A DNA stretch of 36,305 bases from Tychonema sp. LEGE 06208. GTDB taxonomy: Bacteria > Cyanobacteriota > Cyanobacteriia > Cyanobacteriales > Microcoleaceae. The position numbers were made by a program, and so were the translations under genes. The stretch spans positions 1-36,305 of the forward strand of contig NZ_JADEWT010000062.1 of the NCBI RefSeq assembly GCF_015207505.1, given 5' to 3'. Shown here in pieces: positions 24,977 to 32,543 of this stretch (positions within the stretch are counted from its first letter, which is position 1; each line of letters begins with the position of its first letter). A model generated the notes under the pieces. The model saw only the letters and a list, made by a program, of their open reading frames with translations. It did no database searches and was not told the origin of the DNA.

Positions 24977-25562
24977 AGCTTGCAAGCCTCAAAATATGTG
25001 AAATTGCTGAAGGGCCTTTTCCAACCCCTGATTTGTCTCTATGGAGATTAAATCCACCACACCCGATTTAGTTAGGTATTTTATCTTAACGGCCAGAAAT
25101 ATTCTCGTCAGGTCGATCGACCAGCCCGAAAGCATCAACCAATTATCCTAGCAAGACAATAGCCATTTTCACGAGGTGTTTGGCTGATTTGCTGGATTTG
25201 CAAGTTTTTTGACGGTTGCTCGCATCGGGAAGTTTCGGATAACCTCTCTAGGTACTAAGGCATTAGCTGTCCGCAGTGAGTTCGGCAAATTTTGATTTAT
25301 TAGGTTCTTTCTTTAAAATAGTTGCCATCTCATTTCATTTGAGCATTGGCGGGGGCTGTATTTTTCTAGGATAGGGAAAGCTGGCGATCGATCGTCCGAA
25401 GTTGCGGGCGATAATGCTCCGCATCGCTAGTGCGATCGGGTTTCACCTGTCGGGAAAAATGTAAGGACAAAATTCAGCGGCTGCAAATAACCTTTTTCAC
25501 AACGCCGACGCTCCCACTAGCTCTGCTGTAAAGATGTGTTGGGCTGCTTCCTTAATGCTCAG
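24977..25562. other. gene-free spacer upstream of lptA
   Basis: These 586 bp hold no ORF of note, no tandem array and no RNA gene that I recognise. It contains several GCGATCG sites. It should include the lptA promoter on the minus strand near 25000-25080. Confidence 0.5.
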
Positions 25563-26696
25563 CTATACCCGTTTCAAATACTGGGTTAGCCACTCTTGTA
25601 ACTCTTGGCGGGTATCCTCATCAGGAGCATTCTCTAATGCTACATCTAAGTCTGCTCTTGCTTCTTGGTGTTGCCCCAGCATCTGATACACAATAGCCCT
25701 ATAACATCGAAGTTTATAGTCTGTAGGATCTACGGTTAACCCCTGATTTGCGTAGGAAAGTGCTTCCGGTAGTCGGCGTATTTTGTAAAGAGAAAAGCAT
25801 AATATTCGATAAATATGTAGTCTATCTTCAGATGAAAGATCGGTATTCAGTAATTGCTTACCTGATTTAATCGCTCTTCGATATGCTTGACTAGCGCAGT
25901 CGATAGCTACTTTAAAAACCTGCACTTTATCGTCATGAGTTACAATTGGAAAAATTTTCTTGGCAACCTTCTTTGCTTCATGAATTTCATTATTTTCCAC
26001 CAAAAAATAGGCTAGTTTCAGATATGATTGCAAGTCATTTGATTTGTTATCTATATTTAGCTTTAATTTCTCCCATGTCTCTAGGGTATGGGGGTTACGA
26101 GCTAATCGCCAGTAGATAGCTTTCCGGCTGTGATATAATTGCCACAATCCGCACAGTAACCCTACGTGAACAATTGCAGTTAGCGATGCGTAAGGTTGAA
26201 CAGTAAAGTCATAGATATTGACCCAATCTCCTCCACGCAAACCAAAGGACATTACAGGATACGCGACTAAACTGTAAATTGACTGTATACAGACATAACT
26301 ATAAAGCAGTTCTCCAACAATTCGTTTGCGGATATAAGGGATGAAAGGAATTGGCAGTAATCCTAGAAGGATAGATACAAGGTTTCCGCTGAAGGCAATC
26401 CACCAATAATCAACAAAACTAAAATTTCCTGATGGAACTATATAGCCCCAATAGAATCGCCATTGGAAGGTTGATACTGTTCCTCCTACTTGCCAAGTAG
26501 CCAGACTATGCCCTATTTCATGCAACAGAACACCAATGGGTATCAAAACAAATGTAGCCAACCGCTGGGCTAACTCTAGATCTTTGAAAGTTACTTGGGT
26601 ATCCCAAAATTTTGGCCATTGCTGAAACAGTTGCCAGAGGGTTTGAATACATATCAAGCCCGCAATAAAAGAGATTAGGTCAAAAGAATTAGTCAT
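25563..26696 (-). CDS. M50-type membrane metalloprotease with TPR C-terminus
   Basis: The 377-residue protein has a membrane domain (about 1-195) with the zinc motif HEIGH (59-63) in the second hydrophobic segment (VLIPIGVLLHEIGHSLATW), as in M50/site-2 proteases. Further segments lie at about 105-125, 135-160 and 170-190. GLRGGDW (about 152-158) may supply the third metal ligand, but the canonical NPDG-like motif is not clear. The C-terminal half (about 195-377) is helical. Its last 90 residues are TPR-like: LPEALSYANQGLTVDPTDYK and QEARADLDVALENAPD. The catalytic head and TPR tail suggest a regulated intramembrane protease. The ATG sits in a TAATGACTAAT sequence similar to the heptamer unit. 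Confidence 0.75.
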   Translation of the reverse strand: MTNSFDLISFIAGLICIQTLWQLFQQWPKFWDTQVTFKDLELAQRLATFVLIPIGVLLHEIGHSLATWQVGGTVSTFQWRFYWGYIVPSGNFSFVDYWWIAFSGNLVSILLGLLPIPFIPYIRKRIVGELLYSYVCIQSIYSLVAYPVMSFGLRGGDWVNIYDFTVQPYASLTAIVHVGLLCGLWQLYHSRKAIYWRLARNPHTLETWEKLKLNIDNKSNDLQSYLKLAYFLVENNEIHEAKKVAKKIFPIVTHDDKVQVFKVAIDCASQAYRRAIKSGKQLLNTDLSSEDRLHIYRILCFSLYKIRRLPEALSYANQGLTVDPTDYKLRCYRAIVYQMLGQHQEARADLDVALENAPDEDTRQELQEWLTQYLKRV

Positions 26697-26739
26697 TAGA
26701 ATGAGTCATTTAATAACTTAGTAAAACCCCTTACAATCT

Positions 26740-27141
26740 TCAATATACTTTGATAATTCGCGGCAATTGCAAGCCTGCAACTTCTGTACCTGCGAACAAC
26801 GGTAAAAAATTAGCTACTGCTTCCGGGCCGGCTTGCTGCAAAGTGCTCAATAGTTTAGCGCTTTGTCGGAGCAAATCTTCAACAGCAATTTCAGCATAAC
26901 TCGGCTGATAATAACTGAGCCGATTTATACCTTCTCCGAGTAAGATTACTGCACCGCGCCAGTTTTGATTGCTTAAGTGATAAAGCCCTACAGCAATTTG
27001 CAAAATTCCCTGATAAAACTTTTTTTCCGGCTCGCCCGCTTCCATCCACAAAGCCTCTAAAGTATCGTGACAAGCGTAAAAGTCTTGGCTGTTAAACTGT
27101 TCGATACTTTGCCAAAATTCCTCCGGCATTTCCTCTGTCAT
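26740..27141 (-). CDS. DUF309 family protein
   Basis: The 133-residue all-helical protein has the DUF309 signature: EQFNSQDFYACHDTLEALWM (about 13-32, H-D/E-x-L-E near a Tyr), then KKFYQGILQIAVGLYHLSNQNWRGAVILLGEGINRL. The family is widespread in cyanobacteria and Bacillus-type bacteria and has no assigned function; the conserved acidic/His residues hint at a metal or ligand site. It is 43 bp upstream of the M50-TPR gene on the same strand, so the two may be co-transcribed. Confidence 0.9.
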   Translation of the reverse strand: MTEEMPEEFWQSIEQFNSQDFYACHDTLEALWMEAGEPEKKFYQGILQIAVGLYHLSNQNWRGAVILLGEGINRLSYYQPSYAEIAVEDLLRQSAKLLSTLQQAGPEAVANFLPLFAGTEVAGLQLPRIIKVY

Positions 27142-27168
27142 TTATTTGAGATTGGAAATTTTGAATTG

Positions 27169-27310
27169 GATACAGCCTTCTCTAAAAAATGAGGTATTGA
27201 CAATCTATTAATCTATGTATTAATAATCCATCAATCCTCAATTTAAAATCTACAATCTAAAATCTACAATACTTGTAGATATCCTAAGTGAGGAATGCTC
27301 TAGAGCGTAG
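27169..27310. repeat. possible degenerate palindromic element, copy E
   Basis: ATACAGCCTTCTCTAAAAAA followed by TGAGGTATTG matches one arm of copies A-D, and AATCTAAAATC units follow as in A and B. The right arm is only weakly recognisable (AAGTGAGGAATGC). It lies between ftrC and the DUF309 gene. Confidence 0.4.
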
Positions 27311-27409
27311 AGTGGCGATCGGTTTTGTAAATAGCTAAGTCTTAAAAATAGGAAAAATTACGACCTGTTGTCAAAACTGCTATCAATTTACGACCGCCTA
27401 CTTAACCGA

Positions 27410-27772
27410 TTACATAGTTTCTCTGACAGCTTGAATCTGATCCATACCAATTTCCTGATTAGTTCCAGCAAAATCGTTATCTGGCGTCAGAAATAACATA
27501 CAATGACACTCTTTGCGCTCGCGCATGGGAATGCAAGGACAGTTCCAGTAGGCGGCTTTTACCTCGGCTTCTTTATCTTCGTAATGGCGACAAGGGCATA
27601 GGGGAGCACCTAGTTCATCTTTGTGCTTTGCTAGTCCTTCTATGACGACAGCAGTGACAGAAGGCTCGGAACAAAAGTAAGTTCCGGTGCGCTTGGCGTA
27701 GGTTTCGGAGAAATTCTTCATTGCCTCCAAGGTTTTTTCGTTGGAGAGTTTAGATTTTTCTGTTGTGTTCAT
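27410..27772 (-). CDS. ftrC: ferredoxin-thioredoxin reductase, catalytic (beta) subunit
   Basis: This [4Fe-4S] enzyme passes electrons from photosynthetic ferredoxin to thioredoxins, activating Calvin-cycle enzymes in light. The 120-residue protein has all seven family cysteines: C34 (TYFC) and the exact CPC-x16-CPC-x8-CHC arrangement (C59, C61, C78, C80, C89, C91). These bind the cluster and form the active disulfide. The variable subunit gene ftrV is not in the window. It is divergent from cas6, and a 297-bp spacer separates the two starts. Confidence 0.98.
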   Translation of the reverse strand: MNTTEKSKLSNEKTLEAMKNFSETYAKRTGTYFCSEPSVTAVVIEGLAKHKDELGAPLCPCRHYEDKEAEVKAAYWNCPCIPMRERKECHCMLFLTPDNDFAGTNQEIGMDQIQAVRETM

Positions 27773-28005
27773 AGTTCAGGATCGGAGTTGAGGATGCTAC
27801 GAGCTTTTAACAATTGTATCGCAGAATGGGATTTTAAACACTTGTATATTTCTGTTTACTTACCAAGAGGAAACCTTGACAAAAATTGAGTTTTAGGTTG
27901 TGGGTTTTTTAAGGATTTTTTACGCATCCCGGACGGTTGGGGAAACTGGGCCATGACCCGGTTTTTGGAGCATCTGAAAGATTTGACCGATCGCCCTGAA
28001 AAAAA

Positions 28006-28023
28006 CATCCCCCAAAGGGGATG
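28006..28023 (+). other. CRISPR-repeat-like hairpin in the cas6 leader
   Basis: CATCCCC (28006-28012) pairs perfectly with GGGGATG (28017-28023) around CAAA, and CAAAC follows. This resembles the 3' halves of cyanobacterial CRISPR repeats (CCCC-loop-GGGGAC followed by TGAAAC). It is a single copy located 46 bp upstream of the chosen cas6 start. A generic leader hairpin is equally possible. Confidence 0.4.
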
Positions 28024-28069
28024 CAAACAAGATAGAATATCACAGCGCTGTCGCTGTTTCTGGCATCTC

Positions 28070-29194
28070 ATGGCAACTTCCCCCGACCCCACCCCCCGCA
28101 AAAAATTTGCTTCTGCTGGGCTGATTTGGCCCGCTGACACCGAGTTAGTCGGATTAGTGTTTGAATTGACTCCCCGCGCTGCTAGCTCTCTGTACGCGCA
28201 ATATGCCATAGGTTTGCACGCTTGGTTTTTGCATCAAGTACAGGAAACTGACCCGGATTTATCGCAGCTTTTGCACAACGATCAGTCAGAAAAAGCCTTT
28301 ACGATTTCGGGATTGGAAGGTGATTTAGCCGCTAGCGGCAAAGAATTTCAGCTTGCGGGCGATCGTATTTATCGCTGGTACGTCACGGGACTTTCAAAGC
28401 GAGTAGTGCAGTGGCTGAGTCAGTGGCTGCAAAATTTGCCCGAAGAGATAGATTTGCGAAATGCTCCGCTACTCATTCGCTCTTGGAAAATTGCTTTTGC
28501 TCCCACAACTTACCAGCAATTACTAACAGCAGAATTACCATTATCGCGCAACGTAAAACTTAGTTTTGTAACTCCAACAAGCTTTCGCAGCAAAGGTCAT
28601 CACTTCCCGCTACCAGTTCCTGAAAATGTTTTTCACAGCTATTTTCGCCGCTGGAATAACTTTTCTGGGGTAATTTTTGACCAAGCCGAATTTATGAATT
28701 GGATTGATGAAAATGTAATTATTAGCCGCCACAAGTTGGAGTCGCAGAAGGTGGCGGCGGGCAAAAAAGGCATGGTGACGGGGTTTACTGGGGCTGTGGA
28801 ATTTGCGATCGGGCGATCGGGCCAAAATCGCCCTGATTTTGTACAATTATTTTATGCTTTGGGGCGGTTAGCACCCTACTGCGGCACGGGGCACAAAACA
28901 ACTTTTGGTTTGGGACAAACGCGGACGCAATGGCTGACAGAATCGGTGACAGAAGTGTCGATACAAAGTGTTTTGGCGGCGCGAATAGATGAATTAACAG
29001 AGAAGTTTATGGAGATCAGAAAGCGTAAAGGTGGCCGTCGGGCTGCTGAGATTGCGGAAACTTGGGCGACGATTTTGGCGCGCCGGGAATTGGGGGAATC
29101 TTTGTTTGATATTGCTGCTGATTTGGAAATGCCCTATGAAACTGTGAAAACTTATGTGAAGTTGGCAAGAAGGGCTTTGAAAGTTGAGGATTAA
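28070..29194 (+). CDS. cas6: Cas6 CRISPR pre-crRNA endoribonuclease with C-terminal HTH
   Basis: Cas6 cuts CRISPR repeat RNA to make crRNA guides. The 374-residue product starts at ATG 28070 (MATSPDP...); the frame is open to ATG 27953, but those 39 residues are basic and Cys-rich and overlap the hairpin, so are unlikely. The N-terminal ferredoxin-like fold has IGLHAWFLHQV (about 47-57, candidate catalytic His). The C-terminal fold carries the Gly-rich loop LAPYCGTGHKTTFGLGQTR (about 265-285), the Cas6 hallmark. About 75 residues extend beyond it. Within them ESLFDIAADLEMPYETVKTYVKLARRAL looks like a sigma-region-4/Lux-type helix-turn-helix. No array or other cas gene is present. Confidence 0.88.
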   Translation: MATSPDPTPRKKFASAGLIWPADTELVGLVFELTPRAASSLYAQYAIGLHAWFLHQVQETDPDLSQLLHNDQSEKAFTISGLEGDLAASGKEFQLAGDRIYRWYVTGLSKRVVQWLSQWLQNLPEEIDLRNAPLLIRSWKIAFAPTTYQQLLTAELPLSRNVKLSFVTPTSFRSKGHHFPLPVPENVFHSYFRRWNNFSGVIFDQAEFMNWIDENVIISRHKLESQKVAAGKKGMVTGFTGAVEFAIGRSGQNRPDFVQLFYALGRLAPYCGTGHKTTFGLGQTRTQWLTESVTEVSIQSVLAARIDELTEKFMEIRKRKGGRRAAEIAETWATILARRELGESLFDIAADLEMPYETVKTYVKLARRALKVED

Positions 29195-29200
29195 AATAAT

Positions 29201-29298
29201 TAGTCAGTAGTCAGTAGTCAGTAGTCATTAGTTAGGAGTCAGTAGTCATTAGTCATTAGTCATTAGTTAGGAGTCATTAGTTATTAGTTAGTAGTCAT
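29201..29298. repeat. heptamer tandem repeat (AGTCAGT/AGTCATT/AGTTAGG)
   Basis: About thirteen units of AGTCAGT, AGTCATT and AGTTAGG variants begin seven bases after the cas6 stop. It is an STRR array, not a CRISPR: there are no spacers. Confidence 0.93.
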
Positions 29299-29376
29299 GG
29301 GGAATTGTTAGCTGTTGACTGTTAACTGCCAACTGTTAACTAAGAGGGCGGGCACGCAACATCCACAGCCCCTACC

Positions 29377-29426
29377 AACTGACTAATGACTAATGACTAC
29401 TGACTACTGACCGCTGACTACTGACT
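29377..29426. repeat. heptamer tandem repeat overlapping a stop codon
   Basis: About seven units of ACTAATG/ACTACTG/ACCGCTG run into the 3' end of the minus-strand DUF2079 gene. The last codons Ser-Gln-stop (AGTCAGTAG) are made of repeat sequence. Confidence 0.9.
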
Positions 29427-30854
29427 CTTAGTAAATAGATATATATCATCTCGCTGATATTTTAGTTGAAATTGGGGATTGTTGGCGAGTTTAGTTACTA
29501 GGTTTTGTACAAAAGCTCGATCGCTCATCCAGCCGGGATACCTCAGATTCAGCAAGACATAATCAAATTCTGCGAGATTTGCAGGAGGTGTCTTAGCCTC
29601 AGTTAACTTTACCACGGGGCGGTGCGTTAAGTGGGGAGCAACGCGAGAAGTTGTTAAAACACTGCCTTTTGTGTTGACGAGAGCGATGGCTTCTTTGGTA
29701 GCTGGCAAAGTGTCGAGGTAATCTAAATAAATAGTCCCAAAATATCCGTATTTTGCTAAAGCTAAAAAAGCGATTAATGACCAAATTATAATGATTTTTG
29801 GCAATGGATAATTAGGAATTGGCAATCTATCAAATATTATCTTTCCTTTAGACTGATTTCTATCGGCTAAACTGGAAATTACGGCAACTAACAAAAATGG
29901 CAATATCGGAATAGAATATTGATGAATCAAATCTCGCTGGGCAGGAATATCCGAAAGAATATTCATCGCTAACATCGGTAAAGCGCTAATTAAAGGTGTC
30001 AGGTGACGCAGGGAAAGCCACCAAATTACAGGCAAGGTTAATAACGTTAAATATTCAACTGTATCTAAAGAAAATAAACGTCCTAAAACTAGATTTGGTT
30101 TCAATATTAAATTAACAGCAATTTCTAAAACTGAATGTCCTAAATATTGATATCGCCCGATTCCTGCGTGTTCTCTTCCCAGATTGAAATACGGTATTAC
30201 GGCTTGAGTAACTACCAGGAACCAAGCCGCGCCGAGAAACAGAGCTATGAGTCCGCAATTGCGTTTTTTGTCGAAACACAACAGCCACAGTCCCATCGCA
30301 GCTACAGTTAAAGATAACACGGCTTTGCAGCTCAAAACTAAGACGATAGCAGCACAAAACCACAGGGTTTTATTGAGTCTGGCGGCTAGGATTGCTGCTA
30401 GCAGTGCGGGTAGGGCAATTACTTCTGGGTGGAAGTCAAAGAGGTTGACATTGAAGACTAATGGATAGAGAAGGTAAATACTGGCGATCGCCCGAGATAT
30501 GCTATTATTTAATCCGGCTTGAATGGCCAAACTCCAAACTGGCAAAGCACCCAATGCTAGAGCAACTGCTTGGACTAGCAACAGCCAATGAACGTCGGGA
30601 TATATTTTGTAAAGCAAAGCCACGGGATACATCACCAAAGCGGCGTGATTTCCCATGTGGTGAATTTCGAGAAATGAGGAAAACGGCGTTTGTCCCTGAC
30701 TGATTAGATACGCTACTTGGTCGTAAATTCCTAGTTCAAAGGCGTTGGATTGAAACAGGGCGTGGCGTACACTGCTGCACAGTAAAAATATTACCACAAA
30801 AAGGGCGATCGACCAAATTACAGGCTCGTATTTTAGATGCTTAAAATTGCTCAT
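29418..30854 (-). CDS. DUF2079 multi-pass membrane protein, paralogue 1
   Basis: The 478-residue protein has about ten membrane segments and a short C-terminal soluble tail (about 390-478). The family core is clear: SSVRHALFQSNAFELGIYDQ (about 27-46, with the conserved Asp in the first extracytoplasmic loop), QTPFSS, a YPVALLYKIYPDVHWLLLVQ segment, NLFDFHPEVIALP and LSCKAVLSLT. DUF2079 proteins are predicted GT-C-fold polyprenyl-phosphate-sugar glycosyltransferases. The topology and loop Asp agree, but activity is unproven. It is the last of three tandem copies and the shortest. Its stop codon lies inside a heptamer array. Confidence 0.9.
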   Translation of the reverse strand: MSNFKHLKYEPVIWSIALFVVIFLLCSSVRHALFQSNAFELGIYDQVAYLISQGQTPFSSFLEIHHMGNHAALVMYPVALLYKIYPDVHWLLLVQAVALALGALPVWSLAIQAGLNNSISRAIASIYLLYPLVFNVNLFDFHPEVIALPALLAAILAARLNKTLWFCAAIVLVLSCKAVLSLTVAAMGLWLLCFDKKRNCGLIALFLGAAWFLVVTQAVIPYFNLGREHAGIGRYQYLGHSVLEIAVNLILKPNLVLGRLFSLDTVEYLTLLTLPVIWWLSLRHLTPLISALPMLAMNILSDIPAQRDLIHQYSIPILPFLLVAVISSLADRNQSKGKIIFDRLPIPNYPLPKIIIIWSLIAFLALAKYGYFGTIYLDYLDTLPATKEAIALVNTKGSVLTTSRVAPHLTHRPVVKLTEAKTPPANLAEFDYVLLNLRYPGWMSDRAFVQNLVTKLANNPQFQLKYQRDDIYLFTKSQ

Positions 30855-30962
30855 ATTGTATTCATTCCAAAATTATCTTAAAATTATCTGCGTTTCTCTC
30901 TGTTTCTCTGCCTTAAATCTGCGGTTGGTTTTGAGCGATGAATAATTATTGCAATAAGTTTA

Positions 30963-32534
30963 CTAATTGCTGATTTTTTGAAACAAAAATACATCGTCTT
31001 GCTGATAGCTAATCTTAAATTCAGGAGAATTTTTAAGTTGAGCCGCGACACTCGCAGCAGTATCGGCAGTATCCGGCCAAGGATGGCGCAAATTTAGCAG
31101 TACATAGTCAAATTCATTCAAACTTTGTCCGTTGGCAACTTGATGCAGCAATTTAATTGTTTTTCGGTGAGCGAGATGAGTTGCTAGGGAATTATCTGTT
31201 AACACATTGCCTTTTGTTTCCACTTTGTTAATTGCCTGTCGCGTAGCTTGCCAAGTATCGAGAGACTCTAAATAAATTGTTCCAAAATAGCCGTACTTAG
31301 CCAAGGCTAAAAAAGTTAACAGCGACCACAAAATTAATAATTTTGACAGCAAAGAGTTAGTAAATAGCAATTTGCCACTTTTCCCGCTTCGGCGAACCCA
31401 AATCCGGTGCTTCCAGATACGTTTAACAGATTTAATCGAAATACGCTGCGATACTTTTGTCCAGATTTGCGGCATCCAGTTGTGATGATTCCACAGATAA
31501 TTAATTACATTTTTCCAGAAATTACTTCCTCTTTTTTGTCTATCTGCTAGCGTATCAATTATAGCAATTAATAAAAATGGAAATATCGGCACAACATATT
31601 GGTGAATCAAATCTCTCTGCGCGTCAATATCGGAAAGAATATTCATCAATAGCATCGGCGAAGCACCAATTAAGGGCGAAAGATGCCGAGGAGAAATCCA
31701 CCAGATTGCGGGCAAAAATAACAAAATCAAATATCCCAAAGTCTCTACTGAAATCAGGCGATTGGCTACTAAGCTAGGTTTAAGCGCTAAATTAACAACT
31801 ATTTCAAAAACCGAGTTTCCTAAATAGTGATATCGCCCCACACCTGCGTGCTGTTTTCCTTGATTAAAATACGGTACTATTGCTTGAGTTGCTATCAAAA
31901 ACCAAGCCGCGCCGAGAAATATAGCGATGATTCCGCACCTGCTCTTTTTTTCAAAGAAAAACAGCCAAAGACCCATCATCACGACGGTTAAAGATAGGAC
32001 GGCTTTGCAGCTTAAAATTAATACTGTGGCGGCACAAAACCACAGGATTTTATCGAGTCTGGCTGCTAAGATTGCTGCTAAGATTGCGGGTACAGCAATT
32101 ACTTCGGGGTGGAAGTCAAACAGATTGACGTTAAATACTGCGGGATAAAGCAGGTAAACTGCTGCAATGGCGATCGCCTTTGATTCGTTTAATCCCGCTT
32201 GACGTGCTAAACTCCAGCAAGGCCAAGCACCTAAAGCTAAGGAAACGGCTTGTACGAATAACAGCCAGTGAACATCGGGATATATTTTATAAAGTAAAGC
32301 TAGCGGATAGAAAATAAACGCCACGTGATCGCCTAAAATATTGATGGCCATTAATGAAGAAAATGGCGTTTGATTTTGAGAGATTAAGTAAATTGCTTGG
32401 TCAAAAATTGCTAAGTCGAATGCAGTTGAATGAAATAATGCGTGCCGCACGCTACTGGCGATAAATAAGATTATGGCTGTCACGACAATCATTAAAAATA
32501 CTGGATGGAATTTTGCGGATTTTAAAGTTAGCAT
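30963..32534 (-). CDS. DUF2079 multi-pass membrane protein, paralogue 2
   Basis: The 523-residue middle copy has the same order of segments as its neighbours: SSVRHALFHSTAFDLAIFDQ, QTPFSSLMAINILGDH, YKIYPDVHWLLFVQ, NLFDFHPEVIAVP and LSCKAVLSLTV. A basic cytoplasmic insert (about 345-395, Lys/Arg/Trp-rich, with WKHRIWVRRSGKSGK) is found between the last membrane helices and is absent in paralogue 1. The soluble tail ends with DYVLLNLRHPWPDT, as in paralogue 3. A GT-C-type glycosyltransferase function is the family prediction. Only 9 bp separate it from paralogue 3, which suggests co-transcription. Confidence 0.9.
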   Translation of the reverse strand: MLTLKSAKFHPVFLMIVVTAIILFIASSVRHALFHSTAFDLAIFDQAIYLISQNQTPFSSLMAINILGDHVAFIFYPLALLYKIYPDVHWLLFVQAVSLALGAWPCWSLARQAGLNESKAIAIAAVYLLYPAVFNVNLFDFHPEVIAVPAILAAILAARLDKILWFCAATVLILSCKAVLSLTVVMMGLWLFFFEKKSRCGIIAIFLGAAWFLIATQAIVPYFNQGKQHAGVGRYHYLGNSVFEIVVNLALKPSLVANRLISVETLGYLILLFLPAIWWISPRHLSPLIGASPMLLMNILSDIDAQRDLIHQYVVPIFPFLLIAIIDTLADRQKRGSNFWKNVINYLWNHHNWMPQIWTKVSQRISIKSVKRIWKHRIWVRRSGKSGKLLFTNSLLSKLLILWSLLTFLALAKYGYFGTIYLESLDTWQATRQAINKVETKGNVLTDNSLATHLAHRKTIKLLHQVANGQSLNEFDYVLLNLRHPWPDTADTAASVAAQLKNSPEFKISYQQDDVFLFQKISN

Positions 32535-32543
32535 TCTGTTGGG

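Noticed and set aside
27953-28069. Upstream extension of cas6 to ATG 27953
   Set aside because: The 39 added residues are unlike Cas6 N-termini and overlap a hairpin; ATG 28070 gives the expected start of the fold.
27856-28209. 117-codon minus-strand frame overlapping the start of cas6
   Set aside because: No motifs; it runs opposite the well-supported cas6 N-terminus and the ftrC-cas6 spacer.
29201-29426. Possible CRISPR array next to cas6
   Set aside because: These are 7-bp tandem units without unique spacers; they belong to the STRR family found throughout the window.
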